This document shows positions 55,437 through 64,000 of a stretch of 64,000 nucleotides of DNA, piece after piece (positions within the stretch are counted from its first letter, which is position 1; each line of letters opens with the position of its first letter). This stretch comes from Adineta ricciae (taxonomy: Eukaryota; Rotifera; Eurotatoria; Adinetida; Adinetidae): the NCBI GenBank assembly GCA_905250025.1, contig CAJNOJ010000070.1, positions 87,186-151,185 on the forward strand, read 5' to 3'. The notes beneath the pieces are model-generated. The model was not told the origin of the DNA. It did no database searches and worked only from the letters and a program-made list of their open reading frames with translations. Position numbers and translations under genes: made by a program.

Positions 55437-55910
55437 TTATTTTGCTTTTTTCTTCTTCATCGTACTCGCTCATCTATTTGAAATAATCAATTGTTATGAA
55501 TTAATAAAAATACATTTCGATAATCTTCGGCGAACTTTTTCGAACGTTATTTTTGAATGAATAAGTGTTGGCAATTTCCGTTCGATTCTTCTAATACCAT
55601 AAGTTCATTACCTAGAGTGCGATCCCTGTCGATGATAAACTGATTTCTAAAGTAAACAGGAAATTATATTTGTACAAAAGCTTCGATTGTAATTCCATTT
55701 ACATTTCATTATTATTTTTCTTTATTATGCGAGAGATATAAGAAGGAAGTGACGGAAACAGAGAAACTACAATTCGTGTTATTGTACGAGAATGATCAGT
55801 CATTATTTTACATAACGATTTTCTCGCGTTCTGAAGAATGGAGTGAAAATTGCATGTTTTTAACCATTTGTTGTTAGTGATATGGTCATTCAATTGTTTT
55901 ACGGAACACA
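55437..55910. other. Spacer upstream of the rhomboid gene
   Basis: About 470 bases, AT-rich, with the 3' flank of the CxxC gene (AATAAA-type signal near 55502) and the rhomboid promoter side. No gene. Confidence 0.3.
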
Positions 55911-56954
55911 ATGCTGCTGATCAGAAAAGCCAATCGACAAGTTATGGAAACGCTTATAACTTTAGAAATATGCAGTACCGAAAACGGTCCATTGAATGAA
56001 TCGAAGAAGAATTACAAGATAGAAAATGACCCGACCAAATTACGACAGAAACCGATATTTATCTGGGTGATTTCTATAGTACAGATTCTAGTTTTTATGT
56101 TTGAATTAGCTCGAAATTGGGTGTTAACTGGTAATCCTGTTGAAATCACGTCGTCATTCAATCCAAATATCGGTCCGAGTTTGCCTGTATTGATCTACAT
56201 GGGTGCGCGATTTTCACCGTGTATACATGGTATTACAGATCAGAAGTTTTACGCGGTTTTATGCTCAAATTATACGAATTCGATGGAACATATTTTATGC
56301 AATTTAAATGAACTTTGCGGTTTGACTGCGCATCAATGGTTCCGTTTTATAATTCCGATTTTTCTTCACACAGGACTTGTTCATGTTAGTCTGAATGTTC
56401 TCACTCAACTCATCATCGGTACACGCATAGAGATGAAGAACGGTACTTGTCGGGCAGTTGTCGTCTACTTCATCTCCGGTATCTTTGGACTTATTCTCGA
56501 CACGAACTTTGTTCACAACGGTTTTGTCACTGTTGGTTGCAGTGGTTCACTTTTTGGCCTTGTAGCGCTTCATCTGTTAAATATACTGTACGATTGGCAT
56601 CATGGCTCATGCCCTGCATTATTAACTGTTATGCTTGATGTTATTGTTACATTCGCTATAGGACTTTTACCAAGTATCAGTAATTTCAATCATATCGGTG
56701 GTTTCGTTATGGGCTTGTGCACGAGCATGATGGTACTAGCTCAGCCTAAACGATTTCGTTCTAATAACTGGTGGATACTACGTTATGTGGTTTCACTAAT
56801 AGTTATCGGTATGTTTATTTTTTCGGTTGAGAATGTCTATTCGAGAAAATTTCGATGTTCGTGGTGTAAATATCTTGATTGTCTACCGATTCAGAATTGG
56901 TGTGAGATAGGCTATTTAATAATCAATGAAACAGTAGATGCTACTCTTGTATGA
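55911..56954 (+). CDS. Rhomboid-family intramembrane serine protease (intronless)
   Basis: 347 residues, one exon. A cytosolic N-terminus of about 45 residues is followed by TM1 (IFIWVISIVQILVFMFELA), a long luminal loop with Cys and N-glycosylation sites, and a membrane core of helices. FRFIIPIFLHTGLVHVSLNV has the H-x4-H-x3-N cluster. VTVGCSGSLFGLVALH holds the GxSG catalytic Ser. ISNFNHIGGFVMGL holds the catalytic His. A seventh membrane segment (WWILRYVVSLIVIGMFIFSV) follows. Both catalytic residues are present, so this should be an active protease and not an iRhom. Lack of introns is unusual among neighbours. Confidence 0.92.
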   Translation: MLLIRKANRQVMETLITLEICSTENGPLNESKKNYKIENDPTKLRQKPIFIWVISIVQILVFMFELARNWVLTGNPVEITSSFNPNIGPSLPVLIYMGARFSPCIHGITDQKFYAVLCSNYTNSMEHILCNLNELCGLTAHQWFRFIIPIFLHTGLVHVSLNVLTQLIIGTRIEMKNGTCRAVVVYFISGIFGLILDTNFVHNGFVTVGCSGSLFGLVALHLLNILYDWHHGSCPALLTVMLDVIVTFAIGLLPSISNFNHIGGFVMGLCTSMMVLAQPKRFRSNNWWILRYVVSLIVIGMFIFSVENVYSRKFRCSWCKYLDCLPIQNWCEIGYLIINETVDATLV

Positions 56955-57153
56955 CAGGATAATTCTGCATGATAGTTATAGATCGTTTTACAATAAATTC
57001 AGAATAATGATGATTTGAAATCTGAACACAGTGAATTATATCCTTACGAAATGAAACGAAACGATTGTGAGATTTCTATTCCTTCACGTTTTATTTTGCA
57101 CAATTCAATAGTTTCGGATGGAGAATTCCTGATACGTATCAAAATCTCTCATA
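56955..57153. other. Convergent spacer
   Basis: Short tail-to-tail gap between the rhomboid gene and the ARF-fusion gene; AATAAA-type signal near 56993. Nothing else. Confidence 0.3.
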
Positions 57154-58680
57154 CTACTTTTTAAGTTTCGATGCCAGTAATGTTGGTAATGGTTTGATGT
57201 CAGGTAGGACCATCTCTTGTCTAGCAGTTGGATTGTTCAACATCGTTTCTTTCTTGTAGTATTCAAGAAAGAGACCACCATTCATTAATTGTGGGTTTTG
57301 ACGAAGAAATTCTTCGAATGTGAGATCTTTAGGACTTTGTGCAATAGCTAAATCAATCATCTGAATCCAGAAATACGTCATTGTAAAGTGAAATGTTGTT
57401 TTTCGAGCTGTGTCACTATTTGCTATGAAATTTTTGATTCCGTCGAATATCTTATTCACACCTGTCCGTCGTCCGTCACGTGTTAGATAAATCCAAGCCA
57501 TTCGAACGTGTGTTTTATGTGACCAATTCGTTAATGTACATGTTTCGAATTGTCGTAAAAATTCATCGTCATCTAACTCATTGGCAGGCTGCTCTTCGGC
57601 TTGATTTATCGGTTTTGAGACTGTACTACTCGGTGTGAATGACGAAGGCACACGACTCGGTAGTTGTTTCACGTCTGGCAGTACGACAGACTTTTTTGCC
57701 GCATCACCAAACAGTGTTTCTCTCTTGTAGTAAACTAATGGAAATTCGCTTTCATTCAGTAGTTGAGGATTCATCAATAGAAAACCAGGAAAGTCATTCG
57801 TCGGATTCTTTGTTGCTTCTCGTGCATAGTGAACAATCTGAATCCAGAAGTAGGTTAACGTTTCATTCATATCATCGATGTATGCTGGAAGATGTTGAAA
57901 TACCGATTTGATCGTTTCTTTTCGATCGTGAAGCTGCAAATAAATCCAAATGATTCGTAGGAGAGATCGATGATCGAATTGTTCGGAAAGTAACTGATGT
58001 TTTTGAAATTTGTCGATAAAATCTTCATCAGAATCTTCATCTATTTGCGATAACCACTGTAACGATTGATTTGTTTCTGGTTGCTCGGTTGCTGTTAAAG
58101 TACTCAGATCCGAATTTAATAGTTCACAAGATTTAGTCGACGGAGATTTCACTGCTTTGACTAACCAATCTAGACCTTCGTACAAACCATCACCTGTTAT
58201 CGCCGAACAGGTCTGTACAAGCCAAGATCTATTACGTATACTATTCAATTGCATTCGTTCGATGATCTGTGTGCGATCGATTGCATTCGGTAGATCACTT
58301 TTGTTCAAATAGAATAAGATTGGTACTCCAAGTAATTCCTCCGCAGATAAAATACGTGATAATTCATCTTGTGCTTGTTCAATTCGTTCTCTATCGTTCG
58401 CATCGACAGTAAAAATAATTGCCTGCATATTTAAGAAATAATGTCGTATCAAAGGCCGAATTTTATCGCAGCCGCCAACATCCCAAAGCGTTAGCATTGT
58501 ACCATTATATTCGATTGTCTCAACATTGAAACCGATTGTAGGAATCGTTTGCACTAACTCACCTAGTTTTAATCTATAGAGAATCGTTGTTTTACCTGAC
58601 GCATCGAGGCCAATAAACAATCCTCGATATTCAGGTTTACCAAAGATTTTATTGAGCATTGCACGAACATGCGATGCCAT
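57154..58680 (-). CDS. ARF-family GTPase fused to two copies of an unclassified domain
   Basis: 508 residues in one exon. Residues 1-178 are an ARF GTPase: GLDASGKTT (P-loop, 24-32), TIPTIGFN (switch I), WDVGGCDKIR (66-75), NKSD (126-129), TCSAITG. It lacks the myristoylated Gly2 (starts MASHV). At 71, where ARF1 has the catalytic Gln, it has Cys (codon TGC). After a linker come two related units. Unit 1 (about 211-341): FDHRSLLRIIWIYL, LTYFWIQIVHYA, LLMNPQLL, YYKRETL, VVLPDVKQLPS. Unit 2 (about 371-500): FLRQFETCTL, WSHKTHVRMAWIYL, MTYFWIQMIDLA, LRQNPQLM, YYKKETM, MVLPDIKPLPT. The HKTH/RMAWIYL signature resembles small uncharacterised bacterial proteins, a resemblance by memory only. Likely GTP-locked or slow-cycling; function unknown. 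Confidence 0.85.
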   Translation of the reverse strand: MASHVRAMLNKIFGKPEYRGLFIGLDASGKTTILYRLKLGELVQTIPTIGFNVETIEYNGTMLTLWDVGGCDKIRPLIRHYFLNMQAIIFTVDANDRERIEQAQDELSRILSAEELLGVPILFYLNKSDLPNAIDRTQIIERMQLNSIRNRSWLVQTCSAITGDGLYEGLDWLVKAVKSPSTKSCELLNSDLSTLTATEQPETNQSLQWLSQIDEDSDEDFIDKFQKHQLLSEQFDHRSLLRIIWIYLQLHDRKETIKSVFQHLPAYIDDMNETLTYFWIQIVHYAREATKNPTNDFPGFLLMNPQLLNESEFPLVYYKRETLFGDAAKKSVVLPDVKQLPSRVPSSFTPSSTVSKPINQAEEQPANELDDDEFLRQFETCTLTNWSHKTHVRMAWIYLTRDGRRTGVNKIFDGIKNFIANSDTARKTTFHFTMTYFWIQMIDLAIAQSPKDLTFEEFLRQNPQLMNGGLFLEYYKKETMLNNPTARQEMVLPDIKPLPTLLASKLKK

Positions 58681-59083
58681 AATAAAGTTGGATTCTGTTA
58701 TTCAGTTAAAAGTATATGCAATGTGTGTCAAATAGTTTTTTTTCTAATAAATAGTCGAGTAGTTAAATATCGTTCTCCTTTTGCCTTTTCTGTCGTTATT
58801 TTTCTCTTTCCACGTTGCTGATGACGTGTCGAAAAACAATGGTTAACTGCGCCGAAAGGACGCAGTGCAACTCATCAACGGATTTTTTTACTTATTAAGC
58901 TGAAATTCAAGTTAAATAGGTAGTGTCTTTCATGATCGATCTTTCAGAGCGAATTTAAAGCACTACATATTCGGATGATATGACATGTATAGTATCGCAT
59001 ATAAATATTTAGCTATTCTTGAGAGTGCATGTCTTCAAAAACTCGAAAGATAGATAAGAATACTTCGCCTTGATAAAATCTTC
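58681..59083. promoter_or_regulatory. Divergent spacer between the ARF fusion and the TauD-like gene
   Basis: Head-to-head spacer of about 400 bases that should contain both promoters. No ORF and no element identified with confidence. Confidence 0.35.
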
Positions 59084-60182
59084 ATGATGGATTCGGTCGT
59101 TTCAGTTTCGCCGATTGCTGAACAAATCCTGCTCGATGATGGAAGTCCATTTCCGTTGGTGGTTACACCAAAATCTGATCGTATAGTGAATATATTCGAA
59201 GCTGTCACTTTCATTGAAGATCATCGTGAAGAATTACTTTCACGTTTGATTTTATCTGGAGCTATTCTATTTCGTGACTTTCCTATTTGTGATGCTCTGG
59301 CGTTTGATACATTTGCACGAGCATTTAAATGGGTTCCTTTACCATATATCGGAGGTGCTGCGCCGCGTCGACAAGTAACTGAAATTGTTTTTACTTCGAA
59401 TGAAAGTCCTCCATCAGAACCTATTCCATTCCATCATGAAATGGCACAAGTACCTAAATTTCCTAAGCATTTGATGTTCTTCTGTGAAATACCATCGAAA
59501 TCCGGCGGTGAAACACCAATTGCCTATTCGCCTATGGTGTACAATCGAATTAGTCAAGCATTGCCTAGTTTCGTCCAGCAATTAGAAGCAAAACAAGTGC
59601 GATACACGCGAATACTGCCCAATGGAGATGATCCACAATCGGCCATCGGGCGCGGATGGCAATCAACTTATCAAACACAAGATCGTTTCCATGCTGAACA
59701 AGTCTGTCGAGAGCAAGGTACTGGTACGTATACGCCCATTAATTCGGTAGACCTTTCGTCTTCTTCTACTGATCCTAGAATGCGAATGGCTCGACGATGG
59801 CTGTTTGAAAACAGTGACGAAGATTTTACCAGCTATTCGATTAGACGAAAGAACTGGTAGGAACATTCAGCTAACTACTACTCTTCGTGACGACCAAGTG
59901 ACTTGTTTCTCTGTAGGAAAGAAATCCTGGTTTAACTCTATTGTTGCAGCTTATACAGGGTGGTCAGACAAGAGGAACGACGGAAAACGAGCAGTGATGT
60001 TCGCTGACGGTACTCTCATGAACAAAAATGATATTGATCAATGTGGCAATATACTCGATGACTGCAGTGTGAGTTTTCGCTGGCAACAAGGCGACGTTTT
60101 ACTGGTTGATAATCGTCAAGTTCTACATGCTCGTAAATCATTCGAACCTCCGCGACGAATTCTAGCCGCACTCTTTGAATAG
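59084..60182 (+). CDS. TauD/TfdA-type Fe(II)/2-oxoglutarate dioxygenase
   Basis: Non-haem iron oxygenase of the clavaminate synthase/TauD group. Start is a double ATG at 59084. LSRLILSGAILFRDFPI and IPFHHEMAQVPKFPKHLMFF carry the first half; HHE gives the HxE iron ligands. Two short introns (59718-59778 and 59857-59916) are essential: without them the frame seems broken. With them it reads WLDDGCLKTVTKILPAIRLD then ERTGKKSWFNSIVAAYTGW and QGDVLLVDNRQVLHARKSF, giving the distal His and the 2-oxoglutarate Arg (PPRRILAALF). About 325 residues, intact. The family is mostly bacterial or fungal; the substrate is unknown. Confidence 0.9.
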
Positions 60183-60702
60183 AGACACAATCTTGTTTTT
60201 GCGTGCATCAAACATTGTCGATACTTTTTCAACAGAAATACATTTGTTGAATTTGTTTTATTCCAAATAGTTGAAATCCTATTCTACTACGATGGCATTT
60301 GCCCACGTGAAACCATACGAAAGCGATTACTCATAATATTGCATATCGAGTTTATTTTTTTTGTCTACCGCATGTGAATTCGAAATGGGAAATATTTTTG
60401 GGGGCAAGATCGATCAAGGTGTAACTTTTAAAGAACGAAAGAATGGGAATAATCGTTCGCAAGCATTAGTCATCGAAACAGCTTTTGTTTCTTTCGTTCC
60501 GATCGACGAGATAAATCCAATGTGAAACAACGAAAACAATAGTTTATAGAGGTGATTCAGACGGAGGAGAATATCCTTTGCGAATGAAATTCAATAGTTC
60601 CCATTATACTGACTCATGTATTCAACTTCCTCTCTTACCATCTATAAAAAGCGAATGTATCGTCATCTACAATCACTTTCAAAACTATCCAACTTGTCCA
60701 CA
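60183..60702. promoter_or_regulatory. Spacer and promoter of the defensin-like gene
   Basis: About 520 bases without ORF support; the right end holds a TATA box (60643-60651). Open frame starting at ATG 60616 lies upstream of the predicted transcription start and is therefore not used. Confidence 0.45.
60643..60651 (+). promoter_or_regulatory. TATA box
   Basis: TATAAAAAG. Transcription would start near 60670-60680, leaving a 5'UTR of about 25-30 bases before the ATG at 60703. This decides against the earlier in-frame ATG at 60616. Confidence 0.55.
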
Positions 60703-61448
60703 ATGTTCCTGTTCTGCGTACTTACTCTTCTACTAAGTGTGCCAGTAGCACACAGTTCTCGTCAGTGTGCTTTTGATATCGAACAAGCAGATCCAATGTG
60801 TCGAGATCATTGTAAATCAATTAACTGTCAAATAGGTTACTGTTCAGAAAGTGCATGTCAATGTTTGCAATGCCGTGATCCATCGGTATGTATCTGGATA
60901 CTCATTGTTCAATCTGAATTCGTTTTCTTTCAATTTGTAGGGGAGAGACTATTCAGATGAAAGTCCAGTGCCGGCGCCAAGAAACGAAGAAGTTAATGAT
61001 GGTGAAGATGAAAGCAGATCTGCTGCGCCATCGTCGACAACATTGGAATATGAGACTGACAACGACAACACTACAATGCCAATAGTCACAACAATTTCAA
61101 CGAACACGACCACGACTAGATTGCCTACAGTTAGCACGACTGTGATTGTTCATTCGTTGATTGCGCTATGCATTCTGCTGAGTGTTTCTTTAACAATGAC
61201 ATGGGTTTGGATTTGTACTTCTGTACATAAGAAGTCACTTAAAAAGGTAAAGAATGTATATTGTCTTGAGAATAATTAACTAAACTTTATTCTGTCGATA
61301 GTTGCTATCAAAGAAATCAAAACACAAAAATCAATTAAGTGAGTTCGATTGAAATTACTCTTTCTAAAATACTTAACGTTTTTTACATTTAGTTGCTGAT
61401 AGAATGTCACTTAACTCGTATGAAGATATCAAAATAAACGAAATTTGA
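60703..61448 (+). CDS. Membrane-anchored Cys-rich protein with defensin-like spacing
   Basis: Four exons. Signal peptide MFLFCVLTLLLSVPVAHS, then a compact domain of about 37 residues from RQCAFDIEQADPMC through RDHCKSINCQIGYC to SACQCLQC. Its spacing (C...CxxxC...GYC...CxC) fits the Cys-stabilised alpha-beta pattern of invertebrate defensins, plus two extra Cys. A disordered acidic/Thr-rich stalk follows (TTISTNTTTTRLPTVSTT), then one membrane helix (HSLIALCILLSVSLTMTWVWI) and a basic cytosolic tail ending SYEDIKINEI. Junctions at 60886, 61246 and 61338 keep phase. The defensin-like reading rests on spacing alone; it may be an unrelated small disulphide knot. Confidence 0.6.
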
Positions 61449-61672
61449 AATGATTTTTTTGAATAAAATTGTAGTAGTTCTTCTCACTTGTTCAAATAAA
61501 ATGTTTTTGTACCCAACCTATGACTACTATGTTGAATCATTGTCTTCTAATGAGATAGATAAGATATACGGGTTGTAACACGCCACGTTTTCGTTGATAG
61601 AGCCATAACTTACGAGTTTAAAAGTAAACCGATTGCAGTGTTCGTTTTATCATTGAATTCATCGTTTACGAG

Positions 61673-62206
61673 ATGATGGATGAACTCGTGATAGCTGATC
61701 ATATTCGCGATAAATTGCAAAACGAGATTGAACACACTCGTTCGGCAGCTGGCTCATTCGCAATGGCAAGTATTCGTTGGGTACAACGATATTCACACTG
61801 TTATTCAGTTTGGTGTTCATTTATTTGCCTTCCTCTATGGATTCTTATAGTACCAGTCGCATTTGCACTTGATATCGCCATTTATTCAATTATTTTATGT
61901 CTTTTCGTGTTTATCTTCATCATTGCACTCTTTATCGCACCTTGTCGAATAGCGTACAAATATTCCTCGTGTACAGATGCGTGGAATCCCATGAATATCT
62001 ATCGATATAGTCTGACTGACACCCTAGCGTGCATTCAAATGGTCTACATATTTTTTGCCCTTATTTGGTTATGTTATTGTGGCACCGGTACGATTGAAGA
62101 TGGCGCACCGATGTGTTGTATATATATATGTTGTAAATCATGTCATCATGCATGTTGTCGAGCCACGCGTATTCAAGTTAACGAACAACCGTGTACAATC
62201 CTTTAA
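61673..62206 (+). CDS. Small Cys-rich multi-pass membrane protein of unknown function
   Basis: 177 residues, single exon, start MMDELVIADHIRDKL. Three hydrophobic helices: FICLPLWILIVPVAFALDIA, IYSIILCLFVFIFIIALFIAP and CIQMVYIFFALIWLCYC. A Cys cluster (MCCIYICCKSCHHACC) lies near the C-terminus, likely palmitoylated or metal-binding. Family not recognised. Codon use and a complete frame of this length in AT-rich DNA make it likely real. Confidence 0.65.
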   Translation: MMDELVIADHIRDKLQNEIEHTRSAAGSFAMASIRWVQRYSHCYSVWCSFICLPLWILIVPVAFALDIAIYSIILCLFVFIFIIALFIAPCRIAYKYSSCTDAWNPMNIYRYSLTDTLACIQMVYIFFALIWLCYCGTGTIEDGAPMCCIYICCKSCHHACCRATRIQVNEQPCTIL

Positions 62207-62268
62207 GTATGATAAATTCCATTGAATGGACGAAATACAAACAACATCGAGATAAATACAGAACGATT

Positions 62269-63102
62269 TCATCGTAAAGGAAAAACTTGATCAATTGTTA
62301 AGCATATTTCTAAGATAGGATTTTTCTTCAATAAACTTCCCGTGTATAAACGGTAGGTTGGTCGAGCATATCTTGACGTAAAACTGTAAATGATATTATC
62401 CTTATCATCATCGTAGATCTGTTTGTGATAAATGACGCATATTCGAACGTCGAGATGACGAAGAAATGGTAAATCACTTTCAATCAGAGTTTTCCATGTC
62501 TCATCATCGAGCCAGTCAAGTTCAGCTGTATGAAAATCGATCATTGTCAATGTTCGTAAATACTGAAAATGTTTTAACAACTGTCGACATTGATAAAATG
62601 AAAGATTCTTCAATCCGCGTAGGACCAATGTATGAACTTGACACAGATTTACCGGAAATTCATTTAATAGCTGTTCATAGGAACTGTTGTGCCATAATTT
62701 AAGCGTATTGATTTGGCAAGAAGGTATATGAGGTAGAATATGTTTGAGATAGAGGTTATTTTCTTTTGTCGTATGTATAATAAAGCCACGAAGACATGAA
62801 AAAATAATCAATTGATTGAGACGAGTATTTAAATCGTAAAATGAGGTGTGAATATCAATCAGAGTTAAATAACTAAAGATTTCTAGAAGAATTTCATTTG
62901 GTAGATGTTCCAGTGCCGTGCATTTCAAAGGACGCCATTTTTTTATCTTTTGACGAAGTTTATACTGATGTGTAAACGAAGACAAACGGGTGAATCGCGT
63001 CGTAAAATATTGAACGAGTGCTTGTGCTGGATTCGACATTTCACAGCAACAAAAACAACAACTGACGTCACTTTCTTTCATTTTGACGAAGAAACTGCTC
63101 AT
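62269..63102 (-). CDS. F-box protein
   Basis: 277 residues, single exon. After a Cys-rich N-terminus (CCFCCCEM) comes an F-box: LEHLPNEILLEIFSYLTLID with IHTSFYDLNTRLNQLI. The C-terminal half has irregular LRR-like segments (INTLKLWHNSS, VHTLVLRGLKNLSF, LRTLTMIDFHT, LRHLDVRICVI). It probably recruits a substrate to an SCF ubiquitin ligase; the substrate is unknown. Large families of such F-box genes are common in rotifers (general knowledge, not shown here). The first ATG (63102) is used; an in-frame ATG at 63081 is an alternative. Confidence 0.88.
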   Translation of the reverse strand: MSSFFVKMKESDVSCCFCCCEMSNPAQALVQYFTTRFTRLSSFTHQYKLRQKIKKWRPLKCTALEHLPNEILLEIFSYLTLIDIHTSFYDLNTRLNQLIIFSCLRGFIIHTTKENNLYLKHILPHIPSCQINTLKLWHNSSYEQLLNEFPVNLCQVHTLVLRGLKNLSFYQCRQLLKHFQYLRTLTMIDFHTAELDWLDDETWKTLIESDLPFLRHLDVRICVIYHKQIYDDDKDNIIYSFTSRYARPTYRLYTGSLLKKNPILEICLTIDQVFPLR

Positions 63103-63500
63103 TGGTGTTCAGTTATCAACCAATGTAGCAAGAAAATATAGTTTAAAAAAAAGTTTCTTTCACATCTCGCATGCTAGTGGCGCCACATGACTTAAGTAGT
63201 ATTACTGAGGCAATCAATATGATATTTACCGAGGTTCAAACTCAACACGAAAGAATAAAAGCAAAACCAAGGATTTTTCATTGAATAGACACTCATATTA
63301 CATCGAGGTCTACACTTCTCGAGCTGTTTTAGGTTGAAGTTGCCAAATTAAGGACATCAATTTCTGTCCTACATTCTGTGCACGAGATATATGCAATGAC
63401 TAATCAAACGAAAGAAAAACGATGAGTAATCTCTGATGTCGCACCATACATAAGCGCGTACGCGTATGCCGTATTTATTGATGTTTTTGTTTTTTTGATC
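63103..63500. promoter_or_regulatory. Divergent spacer between the F-box and P450 genes
   Basis: Head-to-head spacer of about 400 bases; no ORF. It presumably contains both promoters. Confidence 0.35.
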
Positions 63501-64000
63501 ATGGCATTACTCTTAGCTTTTGGTATTGCTCTGTTTATACTTATTATTAGTTATGTCTATTTCAAACGGCAGTTATGTCAAAAAACGAATGGTTTACCGG
63601 GTCCTAAACCTCAAATACTGTTCGGTAATCTGATAAATTCAGGTATTTTGACTGGAAAAAAGAGTTTTCATGAGGTTATGCATCAATATCAACAAGAATA
63701 TGGCGATAAATTTGTTTTCTGGTTTGGAACGTATCCAATCCTTGTATTTTGTTCGCTTGAACATGCGAAAGCCATATTTGCTGATCGACATACATTTGAA
63801 CAATCACCTTTATTTTTACCCAACTTTGAATTATTTTGTCCGCACAGTATCGTCACATTTTCTGGATCAAAGTGGAAACGGCATGCTCGAGTTATGATGC
63901 CGATGTTCAAACGAGCAAAAGTTATTCAACACTTAGACGTCATCGCTGAATGTGCAGATCGTTTTATTGATCAATGTTTAATCGCCGATCAAGTTCATAC
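63501..64000 (+). CDS. Cytochrome P450, N-terminal part (cut off by the window)
   Basis: Membrane-anchored microsomal P450. ATG at 63501 gives a signal anchor (LLLAFGIALFILIISYVYF), the Pro-rich hinge GLPGPKPQILFGN, then YGDKFVFWFGTYPILVFC and FSGSKWKRHARVMMPMF, the C-helix WxxxR motif. The haem-binding Cys and I-helix lie beyond base 64000. No intron in the visible 500 bases. The start resembles clan 3 or clan 4 animal P450s; subfamily not assigned. Confidence 0.92.
   Translation, partial: MALLLAFGIALFILIISYVYFKRQLCQKTNGLPGPKPQILFGNLINSGILTGKKSFHEVMHQYQQEYGDKFVFWFGTYPILVFCSLEHAKAIFADRHTFEQSPLFLPNFELFCPHSIVTFSGSKWKRHARVMMPMFKRAKVIQHLDVIAECADRFIDQCLIADQVH

Noticed and set aside
59779-59860. 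Apparent frameshift in the TauD-like gene
   Set aside because: Two canonical 60-base introns explain the frame changes and restore family-typical sequence, so the gene is intact.
60616-60702. Upstream ATG extending the defensin-like protein by 29 residues
   Set aside because: It lies before the TATA box and would bury the signal peptide.

Overview
The window reads as nuclear DNA of a small, gene-dense animal genome, most likely a bdelloid rotifer (Adineta/Rotaria type). The taxon is my inference. It rests on many GT-AG introns of about 50-60 bases inside animal genes, short AT-rich spacers, genes packed on both strands, an apparently intact L-gulonolactone oxidase, and a TauD-type dioxygenase that looks bacterial in origin but carries introns. 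I saw no transposon, retroelement, tRNA, rRNA, CRISPR or telomeric repeat.

Layout. 1-14.8 kb: 3'-truncated membrane adenylyl cyclase (ADCY9-like, -), NOL11-like protein (-), histone acetyltransferase HAT1 (+) followed by a decayed duplicate of itself, an RFX transcription factor (-), L-gulonolactone oxidase (-) and a small unknown gene (-). 15-25.1 kb: B9D1 (-), a DYRK2/4 kinase (+), an LCCL/C-type-lectin/EGF membrane protein (+), and, overlapping its 3' end, a protein with an EVH1/PH-like region and a CRIB-like motif (-). 25-34.3 kb: a quiet stretch, two tandem small secreted basic proteins (+), a GPI-type Thr-rich protein (-), a glycerophosphodiesterase (-), a Ser-rich unknown (-), KLHDC3 (-) and a small unknown (+). 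34-46.4 kb: a GPCR (+), an ACK/TNK2 kinase (-) whose large intron contains a RASSF9/10-like gene on the other strand, an archaemetzincin (+) and a second GPCR (+). 46.7-55.4 kb: IFT57 (-), CCDC12 (+), an orphan frameshifted exon, a MOB2-like gene with two candidate first exons (+) and a CxxC-bearing unknown (+). 55.9-64 kb: a rhomboid protease (+), an ARF GTPase fused to two copies of another domain (-), a TauD/TfdA dioxygenase (+), a membrane-anchored defensin-like Cys-rich protein (+), a small Cys-rich membrane protein (+), an F-box protein (-) and the 5' part of a cytochrome P450 (+).

The genes are mostly unrelated housekeeping, signalling and cilium genes, without operons. Loose themes are cilia (RFX, B9D1, IFT57), Rho/Cdc42 signalling (ACK and the CRIB-like protein) and lineage-specific secreted or membrane proteins. 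The strongest novelty candidate is the single-exon ARF fusion at 57.2-58.7 kb. Its GTPase has Cys in place of the catalytic switch II Gln and lacks the myristoylated Gly2, and its C-terminal half holds two copies of a roughly 130-residue domain that looks bacterial in style.
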